Shown: positions 9,470-18,729, numbered from the stretch's first letter. The stretch is DNA of 64,000 nt from Labrenzia sp. PHM005 (GCF_006517275.1 NZ_CP041191.1:3777001-3841000), one strand, 5' to 3'. Translations and numbers: made by a program. Notes: a model not told the origin generated them from the sequence alone.

Positions 9470-9737
9470 GGCCGTGCGGACGAATTGGAGACGCATTTCG
9501 TGAGGCAAAGGGCAAAAAATGGCGTGGAAAGACCTGCAGAGCGTATCGGTGATACGGTCAAGGGGCCGTCCGCGTCAGATTGCTGGCCTTTGCCTCACCC
9601 AAAGGGCCGAACCTGCAGCGTCCAATTCTTTTCAATACTCCGCCCAGATGATGCACCGGCATCACCTGCGGCAGATTTTCTTGATCCTGAACGCAGCATT
9701 CCCCGGCGAAATACATCTCCAATTCGTCCACACGGCC
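9470..9737. mobile_element. 268-bp MITE-like element, copy 1
   Basis: This is one of three copies of an inverted-repeat element, each exactly 268 bp (others at 42467 and 51776). The ends are GGCCGTGCGGACGAATTG on the left and CAATTCGTCCACACGGCC on the right. The match continues to about 31 bp, with differences only of the C/T type. TA follows on the right. On the left the base pair is TC, probably a decayed TA. Inside, GTGAGGCAAAGG near 9500 pairs with CCTTTGCCTCAC near 9590, and CGTATCGGTGATACG is a short hairpin. A 73-codon frame runs through it (9519-9740) but is probably not a gene. TA flanks are typical of IS630/Tc1-mariner transposition. No transposase is present. Confidence 0.85.
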
Positions 9738-10882
9738 TAGTTCCCGGGGACTGCAGTATCAAAAGGATAGGTGTCGCTGCGCAGCTTCACATATCCCGTT
9801 TTCAGCCGCCATGGCACATCGACCGGCGGGAGTTTCAGGGCGCGGATCGGTTCTTTGCCGGTCTTGAGTTTTAACTCGCTTCTGACTTTCCAAAGTTGCC
9901 AGTGCAGGTCGCGGATTTGCGCCAGTTTGTTGAAAAGCCGTTTTTCGAAGGCATCGGCTTTTTTCGCCAGGGCTTCATGCTGGGTGTTGTACTGATTGTA
10001 TGTTTTGTGGGTTTTGTTTTCCTTGGTGACATAAGACCTCAGGACGCTGACAAACTTCTTGTGGTCCTTTTTGCGGTAAACTTCGCCTTCCCAAAAAACG
10101 ATGCCCTTTTCATGAAACTTCCGATGTTGTTCGGTTCCCTGGTCCAGTTTCTTCAGGTTTATTTTCCATTTGCGGTGGGACTCCGCACGCCATCCCTCAA
10201 CGATGTCGGCATCGCGGTCCATCTGCACGAATTTACCGATCATAATCCGGAGATCTGCAAGCGCGTTGACGAGTTTGAACTGGATCTGATCCTTTAGAGC
10301 GTTGCGGCCCTTCTGTACCTCGATCCGCTTCACACGCGCGTTTTCCAGTTTCTGTAGCCGGGTCCGTAGATCCGCTTGGAGCTTTTTGTAAATTGGTTTC
10401 CAATCGACAGAATTTGCCCAGCTTTCAGGGACACCGGCAACCAGGTGAATAACATTGCCAGCTTTTGCAGCCGGTCCGCTTTCATTGATCTTCGTCAGGT
10501 ACTTTTGGTACTCGCGGTCTACGGCTGCATCAATTGTGCCGAGCATGCCTTTCAACGTGTCTAATAGATCATCCGCTGGAAGCATTGGATAGCGGTTCGC
10601 CTCTCCAAACACATTGGCAACAGCTAAGGAGTAGCTCAGTCCGGTAACGGCTGCATCCGCGTGTTTGCCGAATGCCTTTTGGAGTTCTTTGCCTTTTTTT
10701 GTCAGCTGGCGCCGACGCATGTCGCGGCTTATTTCAGTATCAGCCAGAGCTTTGCTGATGCCATAAGCTTCGGCTTTCAACGCTTCGTTGATGGCCAGGC
10801 CGATCAACTCGTTGATCAGCTTTTTTGCACCTTCTTTTGCCGCTGCTTTGGTGCCCTCTGAAAAGATTTTACCAACTGGCAT
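9737..10882 (-). CDS. Unrecognised helical protein whose stop lies on the edge of a MITE
   Basis: A 381-residue protein that I do not recognise. I chose the ATG at 10882 because GAAAGG stands eight bases ahead. A longer frame from GTG at 11011 lacks a ribosome site. The N-terminus is an Ala/Lys-rich amphipathic helix (KAAAKEGAKKLINELIGLA), and the rest is helical and strongly basic, with many Lys and Arg. There is no signal peptide or membrane span. Its TAG stop is formed by the TA target and the first G of the inserted 268-bp element, so the native C-terminus may be near this point or slightly altered. Its position between the PAAR genes and the tss operon, converging on the effector candidates, suggests a T6SS accessory or effector. 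Confidence 0.65.
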   Translation of the reverse strand: MPVGKIFSEGTKAAAKEGAKKLINELIGLAINEALKAEAYGISKALADTEISRDMRRRQLTKKGKELQKAFGKHADAAVTGLSYSLAVANVFGEANRYPMLPADDLLDTLKGMLGTIDAAVDREYQKYLTKINESGPAAKAGNVIHLVAGVPESWANSVDWKPIYKKLQADLRTRLQKLENARVKRIEVQKGRNALKDQIQFKLVNALADLRIMIGKFVQMDRDADIVEGWRAESHRKWKINLKKLDQGTEQHRKFHEKGIVFWEGEVYRKKDHKKFVSVLRSYVTKENKTHKTYNQYNTQHEALAKKADAFEKRLFNKLAQIRDLHWQLWKVRSELKLKTGKEPIRALKLPPVDVPWRLKTGYVKLRSDTYPFDTAVPGN

Positions 10883-11021
10883 GTCGTCAACCTTTCGTTT
10901 GAGTTCATGCCAATTGTGGGAATTTCTTGAAAATACGTCAGTGATTACAGACACATCTTGTTTGATTGAAGAGTGTCTATGTGGATTGTGTGTTGTTGAG
11001 GGATGACGCACTTAGGGTGAC

Positions 11022-11045
11022 GGTCGCCGTACAATGGCGGCGACC
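11022..11045 (-). terminator. Hairpin after the tssB-tssH operon
   Basis: GGTCGCCG (11022-11029) pairs with CGGCGACC (11038-11045) around an eight-base loop, beginning 33 bases after the tssH stop on its coding strand. No T-run follows, so it is either a Rho-independent terminator of poor quality or an mRNA end-protecting hairpin. Confidence 0.45.
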
Positions 11046-11077
11046 CCTTCTCAAAAGGTCAGAGATCTAAAGCTCAC

Positions 11078-13879
11078 TCAGCCCTGATCGATTTCGATCC
11101 CATCATCCCCGGCCTTCAACGTAACACCGGCCAGCTCCTCGCCGTTCATTTCCGCGGTGAGGAATGCGCGGGACAGTTTCGGCAAGAGATCGTTGGTCAG
11201 GATGTTGTCGATCATGCGCCCGCCGCTGTCCGGGTCGCGGCACAGCGACACAATGTAGCTGACAACATCCTCGCCATAGCTGAGCTCGGCGCCGCGGTTT
11301 TGTTTGACCCGCTTGACGATCTTGTTGAGCTGCAGGTTGATGATGAAGCCGAGCATGGACGGCGACAGCGGATAATAGGGGATCGTGACGATCCGGCCGA
11401 GCAGCGCTGGCGGGAAAACATCTAGTAGCGCAGGGCGCAAGCTTTCGGCGAGTTTTTCCGGGTCCGGTGCATTGGGATCCGTCGCAGCCATTTCCGGATC
11501 ATCGGATACAGGTGTGTCCAGCATCTGGCTGGCCGCACTCATGATCAGGTCGGTGCCGACGTTCGACGTCAGCAGGATGAGTGTGTTGCGGAAGTCTATC
11601 TTCCGGCCCATACCGTCTTCCATCCAGCCTTTGTCAAACACCTGGAAGAAGATTTCATGCACGTCCGGATGCGCTTTTTCGACTTCATCTAGGAGCACAA
11701 CCGAATAGGGTTTGCGCCGGACGGCCTCGGTCAGCCTGCCGCCTTCGCCATAGCCAACATAGCCGGGAGGCGCACCTTTGAGGCCAGAGACCGAATGCGC
11801 TTCCTGGAACTCGGACATGTTGATAGTGATCAAGCTGTCTTCGCCGCCATAAAGCGTTTCAGCGAGTGCTAATGCTGTTTCCGTCTTGCCGACGCCTGAC
11901 GGGCCGCACAGCATGAACACGCCAATCGGCTTGTCCGGATTGCCGAGCTGCGCGCGGCTGGTCTCGATCCGCTTAGCGATCATGGCGAGGCCATGAGACT
12001 GGCCAATCACCCGTTTGTTCAGGCTTTCGGTCAACGACAGGATGGTCTGCATTTCATCCTGCACCATGCGGCCAACCGGAATGCCGGTCCAATCGGAAAT
12101 GATGCTGGCAACCGCCTCGTCATCGACATAGGCATAGACCATGCGATCGTCTTCCGGGATTTTGGCGAGTTCCGCCCGTTTGTCATGAAGAGCGTCGCGG
12201 ATTGCTTGTTCGTCGGCAAGATCGATGCCGAGATCCAGATCTATGTCATCAATTGGGACGAGAGCCGGGCCTTCGTGCTCAGGATCTGCAATTTCGGCAG
12301 CATCCGGATGGGGCGCAGGTTCGCCGCCGCTTAGGTCCATCAGCGCTTTATTGAGGCGCCGGATGCCGGCAACCAAGAGACGTTCGGCTTCCCATTCACC
12401 GCGGAGCGTCTCGATGTCCTGCTCCGTCTTTTCAATGGCCTCGGTCAGCGCACTCAGTTGCTCCTCGTGCTCCATACCAAGTTCGGTATCGTTGCTGAGT
12501 GCTTTGTGTTCGGTTTCCAGAAAGCCCTTCTTGGCGACGAGGTCGAGGAGTTTAGCTGGCTGAGCAGCTTGCGAGATATTGACCCGGGCCGAGGCTGTAT
12601 CCAGAACGCTGACCGCTTTGTCAGGGAGCTGGCGGGCCGGAATATAGCGGTGCGACAGGGAAACCGCTGACCGCACGGCGCTGTCCAGGATACGGACTTG
12701 GTGATGGTCTTCCATGGGGCCGAGAAGGCCGCGCACCATGGCAAAGCATTTCTCTTCATCCGGTTCATCGACTTGAACCGGCTGGAAGCGGCGGGTGAGG
12801 GCCGGGTCTTTTTCAAAATGCTGCCGGTATTCGGACCAGGTTGTTGCCGCAACTGTGCGCAGAGTTCCTCGAGCTAAGGCCGGTTTTAATAGGTTGGCGG
12901 CATCGCCGGTGCCGGCGGCACCACCAGCGCCGATCAAGGTATGGGCTTCATCGATGAACAAAATCGTTGGCACGATAGAGGCATGAACGGCATCGATGAC
13001 CGCGCGCAGGCGTTTTTCAAACTCTCCCTTCATCGATGCTCCAGCCTGAAGAAGACCGAGATCAAGGGCGCACAGGCGTGTCCCGAGCAGGGATGGGGGT
13101 ACGTCACCGGCAACAATTTTCTGCGCAAACCCTTCGACGATGGCGGTTTTGCCGACCCCGGCTTCCCCAGTCAGAATTGGGTTGTTTTGGCGGCGGCGCA
13201 ACAACACATCGATGACTTGCCGGATCTCTTCGTCACGGCCGACTATCGGATCAAATTCCTCCGCCCGGGCCCGGGCCGTGAAGTCGACGGTGAATTGTGA
13301 CAGCGCATCATCGCCAGCTCCGCTTCCAGGGGCTGCGTCTTCGCCGGGAGCGGCTGCTACGGCCGCCTGCGGGCCGGAGCCATCGATCGGCCGGGCGCCG
13401 GTTTCAGCGGAGGCGCCAGCAATCCCATCCAGGTTTTTCACCAGGATATCCCGGTTCAGCTTCTCAAAGGCGCTGGAATAACTTAAGAACTGGCGCCGGG
13501 CCGATTTGTCGCCCATGGCTGCGATCAGAACATAGGCGGAGCGGATTTTATAATCGCCATACCGGAGCGTGCCTTCAAACCAGGCGCGTTCCAACGCTTC
13601 CTGGAAAGGCGCTGCCATGCCCGGTAATTCCGTCTGGTTGATTTTGAACTTGGCAATGGCGGCCTGGAGGTCGCTGTCGACCACAGAACTATCGATGTCG
13701 AAGTGGCGCAAGATGTGCGTCAGATCTGAATTCTCATCCCGGAGCAGATAATAGAGCCAATGGACGATCTCCAGGTGCCGGTGGCCGGAGCTTTTGGTCA
13801 GCCGCATGGCATTTTCCAGGCTCTCATAACTGACTGTTGTGAGCTTGTTGGCTACTGTTTCGACCAGAATATCACTCAT
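11078..13879 (-). CDS. tssH: T6SS sheath-disassembly ATPase ClpV (TssH)
   Basis: ClpV is a hexameric AAA+ unfoldase of the Clp/Hsp100 group that extracts TssB from the contracted sheath so that subunits can be reused. The 933-residue product has an N-terminal Clp repeat domain (1-150), a Pro/Ala/Gly linker, a first AAA module with GEAGVGKTAIVEG (about 240), a middle coiled domain, and a second AAA module with CGPSGVGKTETAL (about 660) and ILLTSN. The region between middle domain and second module is long and acidic (around residues 520-560). I placed the start at the ATG at 13879, because AAAGG is correctly spaced for it. A GTG directly before it is in frame. It is last in the tssB-C-hcp-E-F-G-H operon, 25 bases after tssG. 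Confidence 0.96.
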   Translation of the reverse strand: MSDILVETVANKLTTVSYESLENAMRLTKSSGHRHLEIVHWLYYLLRDENSDLTHILRHFDIDSSVVDSDLQAAIAKFKINQTELPGMAAPFQEALERAWFEGTLRYGDYKIRSAYVLIAAMGDKSARRQFLSYSSAFEKLNRDILVKNLDGIAGASAETGARPIDGSGPQAAVAAAPGEDAAPGSGAGDDALSQFTVDFTARARAEEFDPIVGRDEEIRQVIDVLLRRRQNNPILTGEAGVGKTAIVEGFAQKIVAGDVPPSLLGTRLCALDLGLLQAGASMKGEFEKRLRAVIDAVHASIVPTILFIDEAHTLIGAGGAAGTGDAANLLKPALARGTLRTVAATTWSEYRQHFEKDPALTRRFQPVQVDEPDEEKCFAMVRGLLGPMEDHHQVRILDSAVRSAVSLSHRYIPARQLPDKAVSVLDTASARVNISQAAQPAKLLDLVAKKGFLETEHKALSNDTELGMEHEEQLSALTEAIEKTEQDIETLRGEWEAERLLVAGIRRLNKALMDLSGGEPAPHPDAAEIADPEHEGPALVPIDDIDLDLGIDLADEQAIRDALHDKRAELAKIPEDDRMVYAYVDDEAVASIISDWTGIPVGRMVQDEMQTILSLTESLNKRVIGQSHGLAMIAKRIETSRAQLGNPDKPIGVFMLCGPSGVGKTETALALAETLYGGEDSLITINMSEFQEAHSVSGLKGAPPGYVGYGEGGRLTEAVRRKPYSVVLLDEVEKAHPDVHEIFFQVFDKGWMEDGMGRKIDFRNTLILLTSNVGTDLIMSAASQMLDTPVSDDPEMAATDPNAPDPEKLAESLRPALLDVFPPALLGRIVTIPYYPLSPSMLGFIINLQLNKIVKRVKQNRGAELSYGEDVVSYIVSLCRDPDSGGRMIDNILTNDLLPKLSRAFLTAEMNGEELAGVTLKAGDDGIEIDQG

Positions 13880-13904
13880 CACGTCGGCCTTTCTGATAGA
13901 AATC

Positions 13905-15374
13905 CTACTGATAAACGGCGGTGTGACGGCGCACCGGACGGAATCTCGTGTCCGTCAGCAGTTCGTCGTCCTCCATGTCCTTGTCTGTTGGGGCTTCCGG
14001 CGCTGCCGGTTTCAGCCATCCAATGTGGCCAAGGGTGGCGGAGCCGGACTTGTCCATACGCACGGCGGAGGCACAGCGTTTGGGCAGTGCCAGTTCGATT
14101 TCATATTCGAGTTCCAAACCCAGATAAAAGTCGATCAAGTCAAACAGTTTTTCTGTAAATGGATTGGGTTTGGTGCGCGTTGGTGGCAGGAATTTCCGAT
14201 ATTGATCAAGATCTTCGGTATAGATCCGGATGCGGATCTTGTCGCTGACACTGTAGATCTTAGCGCCAACGATTGTATCGCGTCCGAGACTTCCGGCGCC
14301 GCCAGGACCAAAACCGCCAAGGGCCAATTGATCATCCGGATCCAGATGCAGCCAGGTGCCGACGCATTGCTCGATTTCCACCCGGACACCGAAGGTTCCA
14401 GAGACCAGTGCTTTCAGCCGGGCGGCGCTCTTTACCTTGGGCGCCATAAGGCCGGCATAATGCAATTTCAGCCGGTCATCCAGCGTATCTTGATCGCGAT
14501 AGAGCGGGGTTCCGATGCCAATGGTCGAGCCGATGTAAGCCAGGAAACGGTCGTCATCCGGCCGGTCATGCTGGACAATCGGGCGGGCATCGGCCCAGGC
14601 GCGGAAGAACAGCTGGATGAACCGGCCATTAAAAACATCCAGGAAACGCGGGAAACTGTCTTCGCCGCGCAGGCCCCGCATGATGGCTTCATCGGTGAGC
14701 GGGGCGGGCAGGGCACCATGCGGTCCCAGCAACCCTAAGAAGCGTTCCATCAGTACGAGGCCGCCTTTGACGTCCCGTTGAACCCGTTCAATTGTGGAGG
14801 GTGAGAACTCGCTGGAGGGGTCCTGGCCGAAGCGGACGATGTCTTCGTTGAGCCGGCGGCTTTTGCCGATCCGCGGTGGTGTACCCGGATCTGTTTTCTT
14901 TGACCCCTCATTGGCGGTGGATGGCTGTGCGGTTTGACCCTCCAGCATTCTAAGAACTGCCAGAAAATCATGACCGCCCGGATGGTCTTGCAAACGGGTT
15001 TCGAGGGCATTCAACAACGACGCATATTGTTGCTGGACCGGTGGGGCCGGTTCGATGGGTTCCTCCGGTATTTCCGGGTCTCCAACCTGTTCCGGTTCAG
15101 TCTCCGGTGTCAGGTCTTCTGTTTTTTCAGGTTTTGCGTTTGCTTTTTCTTGGTCTGCTTCAGTCTCACTGGATTTGGTCGCGTCCGATAAAGTCGTGTC
15201 AGTATCTTCAATCCTTTCAGACAGGTCTTCTTCGGAGGGCTGTGCCAAGCCGTTGGCGGGTTCCCAGGTTTCCTGACTAAACCCGCCAGGACGGATCACG
15301 GTTTTATCGGCCGCAGGCTGGGGTTTCCGGTCTGTGTCCGGCGTCGGCGCAGATTTGTTGCCAGCGTCGGTCAT
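13905..15374 (-). CDS. tssG: T6SS baseplate protein TssG with an extended, motif-bearing N-terminus
   Basis: TssG joins TssE, TssF and TssK in the baseplate wedge. The conserved part starts around residue 175 (VQRDVKGGLVLMERFLGLLGPHGALP is the family's PLGP-like entry) and runs to SATLGHIGWL near the end. Before it lies an unusual extension of about 165 residues, rich in Pro, Glu, Asp and Thr and presumably disordered. At its front is ADKTVIRPGGF with Thr25, matching the motif in TssL and in the M23 protein. The start at 15374 forms an ATGA overlap with the tssF stop, so I prefer it to an in-frame ATG 72 bases earlier. The family is usually about 330-350 residues, and this one is 489. Confidence 0.93.
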   Translation of the reverse strand: MTDAGNKSAPTPDTDRKPQPAADKTVIRPGGFSQETWEPANGLAQPSEEDLSERIEDTDTTLSDATKSSETEADQEKANAKPEKTEDLTPETEPEQVGDPEIPEEPIEPAPPVQQQYASLLNALETRLQDHPGGHDFLAVLRMLEGQTAQPSTANEGSKKTDPGTPPRIGKSRRLNEDIVRFGQDPSSEFSPSTIERVQRDVKGGLVLMERFLGLLGPHGALPAPLTDEAIMRGLRGEDSFPRFLDVFNGRFIQLFFRAWADARPIVQHDRPDDDRFLAYIGSTIGIGTPLYRDQDTLDDRLKLHYAGLMAPKVKSAARLKALVSGTFGVRVEIEQCVGTWLHLDPDDQLALGGFGPGGAGSLGRDTIVGAKIYSVSDKIRIRIYTEDLDQYRKFLPPTRTKPNPFTEKLFDLIDFYLGLELEYEIELALPKRCASAVRMDKSGSATLGHIGWLKPAAPEAPTDKDMEDDELLTDTRFRPVRRHTAVYQ

Positions 15375-17368
15375 ATGATCCCCTGCGCGCCCACCCGCGG
15401 CGGCCATTTCATGATGGTACCGCGTTCCGTCGTCGCGATGATGCATTGGGTGAAATGGTTGATCGACGCGTATTCGGCGAGGAACCGGTCAAGCACTGCG
15501 CCAAGCAGAAAAGCGCTGGCGCCTTCAAATGCCTTGTCATCCAAGGTCAGTGTGATTTCCAGGCCGCGGGCAACACCGGTGCCAGTTTTCTGCTGGAGAC
15601 GCCGGACGACAGGCCGGGTTGAGACGGACAGAACCGATTGTGTTTGCCGGTCGGCCGCACTGTCGGAGAGCGGGGCAAACACACTTAGAATATCCCGGAA
15701 GGACCGGCCGTCTTCTCCCGCCGCATCATGGATCAGGCCGGAGTGGTTGAGTGTCATGATGTTGATGAGCCGCCAGACGATCGCCCCCACATGACCATCT
15801 TCACCTAAGCGTTCGTTATAGGAGAGAAGCGGAGGCCGCGGCGCGGTCGGGCCAGCGATACAATCAACCTTCAGGCCGACGTCATCCAAGATCCGGAAGT
15901 CCCCCAGTTGTGATGTGTCGGGATTGGAGCCAACGGGCAGATCAGCCGCGAGTGCCCGGTTGGAGGCGATCACCTTCAAGGAGAGCTCGGACAGTTTTTT
16001 GTCGCCACTGTCCAGCAAAGCTGCTGCATGCGCGCCGCTGGACAGCGAAACATAAGTCTCTGTTCCGATATAGCCGCTCGGCTGGCGGCGGCGGACCTCG
16101 GATGATGATTGGCGGCGCGGCAGGCGGCGGATGGTGTAGAACCAATCGTGGCCAGCTTTTTCAGCATCGGGGGCAACGCTGTAAAGCGGCTCGACACCAC
16201 GCTTTTCACCGCCAGCGAAATGGGCATTCACTTCGGTGACCGAATGGACCTCATAATCAAGCGGCCGGGTCCGGTCCGCGATGACTGGAAATTCGTGCTG
16301 GCCTTTTTTTATCGGTATCCGGTCCGTCTGGCGCTCAAACAGATTGACGGCTGGGGCGGCATGTAGGGCGAAGATCTTGGGCTCAACGTGCGCGGGCAAG
16401 CGGCTTTCTGCTTCATCAAAGACAAAAACCAGATCAAAGGATTTCGCGTGAACCCGATCGAGGTAACGGCGAAGCCCGGTCAAACGCATGCCGAGAAAGC
16501 TGCGCGGAAAATTAAAATAGTCCCGCAAATAATCAAAGCCGGTGAACAACCGCTTGCTGTTGCGTAAAAGCGCGTCTTCTTCGTCAAATCCCAGCTGTTC
16601 AATCCCATTCACAGGGAGCCGTTGCAGGGTGACTTGCCCGAAAGCATCTTCGGTACGGATAAAAAGCGCGATCGTGTGACCGAAGATTTGTTCGTAGATT
16701 TTGGCCGCAAGATCCAGGGCACCGGTAAAGCGGATCGGAAGGCTATCAATACGGCATCCAGCGACCTGGTATTCCGGTTTTTTCAATGCTTCTTCGGCCG
16801 AGACCTCCATTTCCGGATCTTCAGACATCCGGTGGGTGAAGGTTAGGGCAAGTCCGGCCCGGGCCCGCCTGTCTTCGGCCATATCCGCGCCCATCCCGGA
16901 GATTTGGGCGGCGGAACTCAAATACCGCGCACCGGTCAATTCTAAAGGCGTCAGCGTCACGGGCGATGTGAAGGTGAACCGGCAACGCACTTCGCCCTGG
17001 CGTTCGCGGAACACGGCCTCCATAAGCGCGTGGCGCTTGATCGTGATGCCAGTCCTGAGATTGGCATCGCCATATTTCGGAGTGATCCGGGTCAGGACCA
17101 TGGATGGGATCGGAGCTAAGGCGGATGGGTAAAGCTGCTCAAAAAAATTGGATGTGAATTCGGCGAACTCGTGCTTCATCTTCAGCTGCACACGGGCGGC
17201 AAGAAATGCTGTGCCTTCCAGCAATCCGGAGAGCATCGGATCGGACCGATCCTCCAAAAGGTCGCCCAGGCGCTGCGCCACAGCGGGATAGGCTTCGGCG
17301 AAGGCTGCACCCTGTTCACGCAGATAAGTGAGTTCCTGATTATAGAGATCGAGAAATTCGCGGTTCAT
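15371..17368 (-). CDS. tssF: T6SS baseplate protein TssF
   Basis: TssF is the largest wedge subunit of the T6SS baseplate, two copies binding one TssG. The 665 residues begin with the family signature MNREFLDLYNQELTYLREQG, followed by FAEAYPAVAQRL and DPMLSGLLEGTAFLAARV, which are nearly invariant. The C-terminus carries GLEITLTLDDKAFEGASAFL and FLAEYASINHFTQ. The gene overlaps tssE upstream and tssG downstream by four bases each (ATGA), which points to coupled translation in fixed proportions. Length is slightly above the usual 590-630. Confidence 0.96.
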   Translation of the reverse strand: MNREFLDLYNQELTYLREQGAAFAEAYPAVAQRLGDLLEDRSDPMLSGLLEGTAFLAARVQLKMKHEFAEFTSNFFEQLYPSALAPIPSMVLTRITPKYGDANLRTGITIKRHALMEAVFRERQGEVRCRFTFTSPVTLTPLELTGARYLSSAAQISGMGADMAEDRRARAGLALTFTHRMSEDPEMEVSAEEALKKPEYQVAGCRIDSLPIRFTGALDLAAKIYEQIFGHTIALFIRTEDAFGQVTLQRLPVNGIEQLGFDEEDALLRNSKRLFTGFDYLRDYFNFPRSFLGMRLTGLRRYLDRVHAKSFDLVFVFDEAESRLPAHVEPKIFALHAAPAVNLFERQTDRIPIKKGQHEFPVIADRTRPLDYEVHSVTEVNAHFAGGEKRGVEPLYSVAPDAEKAGHDWFYTIRRLPRRQSSSEVRRRQPSGYIGTETYVSLSSGAHAAALLDSGDKKLSELSLKVIASNRALAADLPVGSNPDTSQLGDFRILDDVGLKVDCIAGPTAPRPPLLSYNERLGEDGHVGAIVWRLINIMTLNHSGLIHDAAGEDGRSFRDILSVFAPLSDSAADRQTQSVLSVSTRPVVRRLQQKTGTGVARGLEITLTLDDKAFEGASAFLLGAVLDRFLAEYASINHFTQCIIATTERGTIMKWPPRVGAQGII

Positions 17369-17916
17369 GCTGAGGCCCCGACAATCTTGATCCGTCCAAA
17401 CGCCGGGTCAACATCGGCGACAAATTCGCTGCCCACCCGGACCGGATCACATCTGATTTCCGCCTTGATCAGAAATCGGACTTTCAGATTGTCCTTTTCA
17501 AATTCGCGATCGCGCTCAACAACGAGGGTGCGCGGGTCCATTCGGGGTTCAAATCGGATCAAGGCCGTGCGGATATCGACCGCCAATTGTTCGATGCGGA
17601 TCGTGTCAACCACATGCACAGAGAGATCCGGAAGACCGTAATTGAGGATTGAATTTTCCACTTCCGGAAAGTCGGACAAGTCCTGAGTGGAGTTCAATTG
17701 CACGGTATTGAGGAGGGCTTGTAAGTCCCGGCGGACTTCTGAAAGCAAAGCATGATCTGAAATGCCGTAGGCTCTGGTAAGGCGGCGCCCTGTTTTGAGA
17801 GCCTGGTTTTCGTTTTCAGCTTTTTGGCGCGCTTCTGCTGCCTTGAAGTCCGGATCATCCATTGCCCGGAAGGCCCACATCAGCGGCGAATGCAGTTTTG
17901 TCGTTTGTTTCGCCAT
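17365..17916 (-). CDS. tssE: T6SS baseplate gp25-like protein TssE
   Basis: TssE is the T4 gp25-like subunit that starts sheath polymerisation at the baseplate. The 183 residues contain the typical VRRDLQALLNTVQ-like segment (about 55-75, EVRRDLQALLNT), the LNYGLPDLS motif, and IRTALIRFEPRMDPRTL, all conserved in gp25 relatives. The C-terminus follows with KVRFLIKAEIRCDPVRV. It starts 123 bases after hcp and overlaps tssF by four bases. Confidence 0.94.
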   Translation of the reverse strand: MAKQTTKLHSPLMWAFRAMDDPDFKAAEARQKAENENQALKTGRRLTRAYGISDHALLSEVRRDLQALLNTVQLNSTQDLSDFPEVENSILNYGLPDLSVHVVDTIRIEQLAVDIRTALIRFEPRMDPRTLVVERDREFEKDNLKVRFLIKAEIRCDPVRVGSEFVADVDPAFGRIKIVGASA

Positions 17917-18038
17917 TCACTGGCCCCACGCTGGCTTACGATCATCATTTTTTGAAAATTCGGATTATGAAAACTTAGCGGATGCCAAACCAAAAAGGCT
18001 CCAGCTGCCGGACATGTCCGGCAGCTGGTTTTGCGATC

Positions 18039-18524
18039 TTATTTCTTTTCGTTTGCGGCAATGTCCCAGCCGAACTCTGGAGCCGCGCCTTTCGAGCCGT
18101 CCGGGTTTTGGACGGTGTAGATATATTTATACTCACCGAAGTTCAGTGTTGCGTTTTCGGTAATCCGGTCTTCAGAGCCGGCGCCACCGGATTGCAAACT
18201 GGTGACAATAATGTCCTTCATCTCAATCTTGATGTACTCGAGCGGGCTGTCACCAGCGGCTTTGCGGACGTAAAGCGTGCCCTTGGTAATGTGTTTGCCG
18301 GTCGACAGATGCTGCAGCAGCACTGGGGTGGATTTGTCGACAAATTTGGTTATTGCCAGATCCTGGAAGTGGGCCTTACCAGAGCCGGAACCACCGCCCA
18401 TATGGGTTGTGCCGGACTGAGACGCTCCCCATGACCATGACAGAACATCGATTTTGTCCTTATGGGTTTTGTCCTGTGCTTCACCGTTAATGCCATCAAG
18501 TTCTAGAAAAAAATCTACAGCCAT
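18039..18524 (-). CDS. hcp: T6SS inner-tube protein Hcp (TssD)
   Basis: Hcp forms the hexameric rings that stack into the expelled tube. The 161-residue product from the ATG at 18524 has the family pattern AVDFFLELDGINGEAQD, IDVLSWSWGASQSGT, GKAHFQDLAITKFVDKSTP and ITKGTLYVRKAAG. An upstream in-frame start would add 12 unrelated residues, and AGAGG before 18524 supports the shorter form. It sits inside the operon, separated from tssC by about 205 bases with strong palindromes, a gap not seen between other genes here. This suits a product needed in much larger amounts. Confidence 0.96.
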   Translation of the reverse strand: MAVDFFLELDGINGEAQDKTHKDKIDVLSWSWGASQSGTTHMGGGSGSGKAHFQDLAITKFVDKSTPVLLQHLSTGKHITKGTLYVRKAAGDSPLEYIKIEMKDIIVTSLQSGGAGSEDRITENATLNFGEYKYIYTVQNPDGSKGAAPEFGWDIAANEKK

Positions 18525-18601
18525 TTTCTTAGGTCCTCTTGGGTGTTGACAACCGGCCAAATAGGTCCGGCCTTGTGTCTGTTACTTTCCTGACAACTCT
18601 T

Positions 18602-18619
18602 TCGAACCAATTGGTTCGA
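18602..18619. promoter_or_regulatory. 18-bp perfect palindrome upstream of hcp
   Basis: TCGAACCAATTGGTTCGA reads identically on both strands. It lies about 78 bases before the hcp start and beyond the hairpin that follows tssC. It could be an operator for an internal hcp promoter. As RNA it can only fold as a hairpin with a very short loop. Confidence 0.5.
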
Positions 18620-18649
18620 TCCCCAAGGCGCATTCGCGTCCCGTAGTTA

Positions 18650-18703
18650 CCTCCGCCCGGAAATCCGGGGATGCATCCGCTTGGGATGCCTGCCGGGCGG
18701 AGG
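18650..18703 (-). promoter_or_regulatory. Nested hairpin between tssC and hcp
   Basis: CCTCCGCCCGG (18650-18660) pairs perfectly with CCGGGCGGAGG (18693-18703). Within it GCATCC (18673-18678) pairs with GGATGC (18684-18689). The structure starts 26 bases after the tssC stop on the coding strand and has no T-run after it. I read it as an RNA processing or stability element, or a leaky terminator, that sets hcp apart from tssBC. Confidence 0.6.
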
Positions 18704-18729
18704 GCTTGACCCCGTCCGGCAGATCTCAT

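Noticed and set aside
9298..9561. Remnant of a further gene or half MITE left of copy 1
   Set aside because: GTTCGTCCGGCC at 9458-9467 resembles a right MITE end, but the remainder of 9337-9467 does not align convincingly with the element, and no coding signal was seen.
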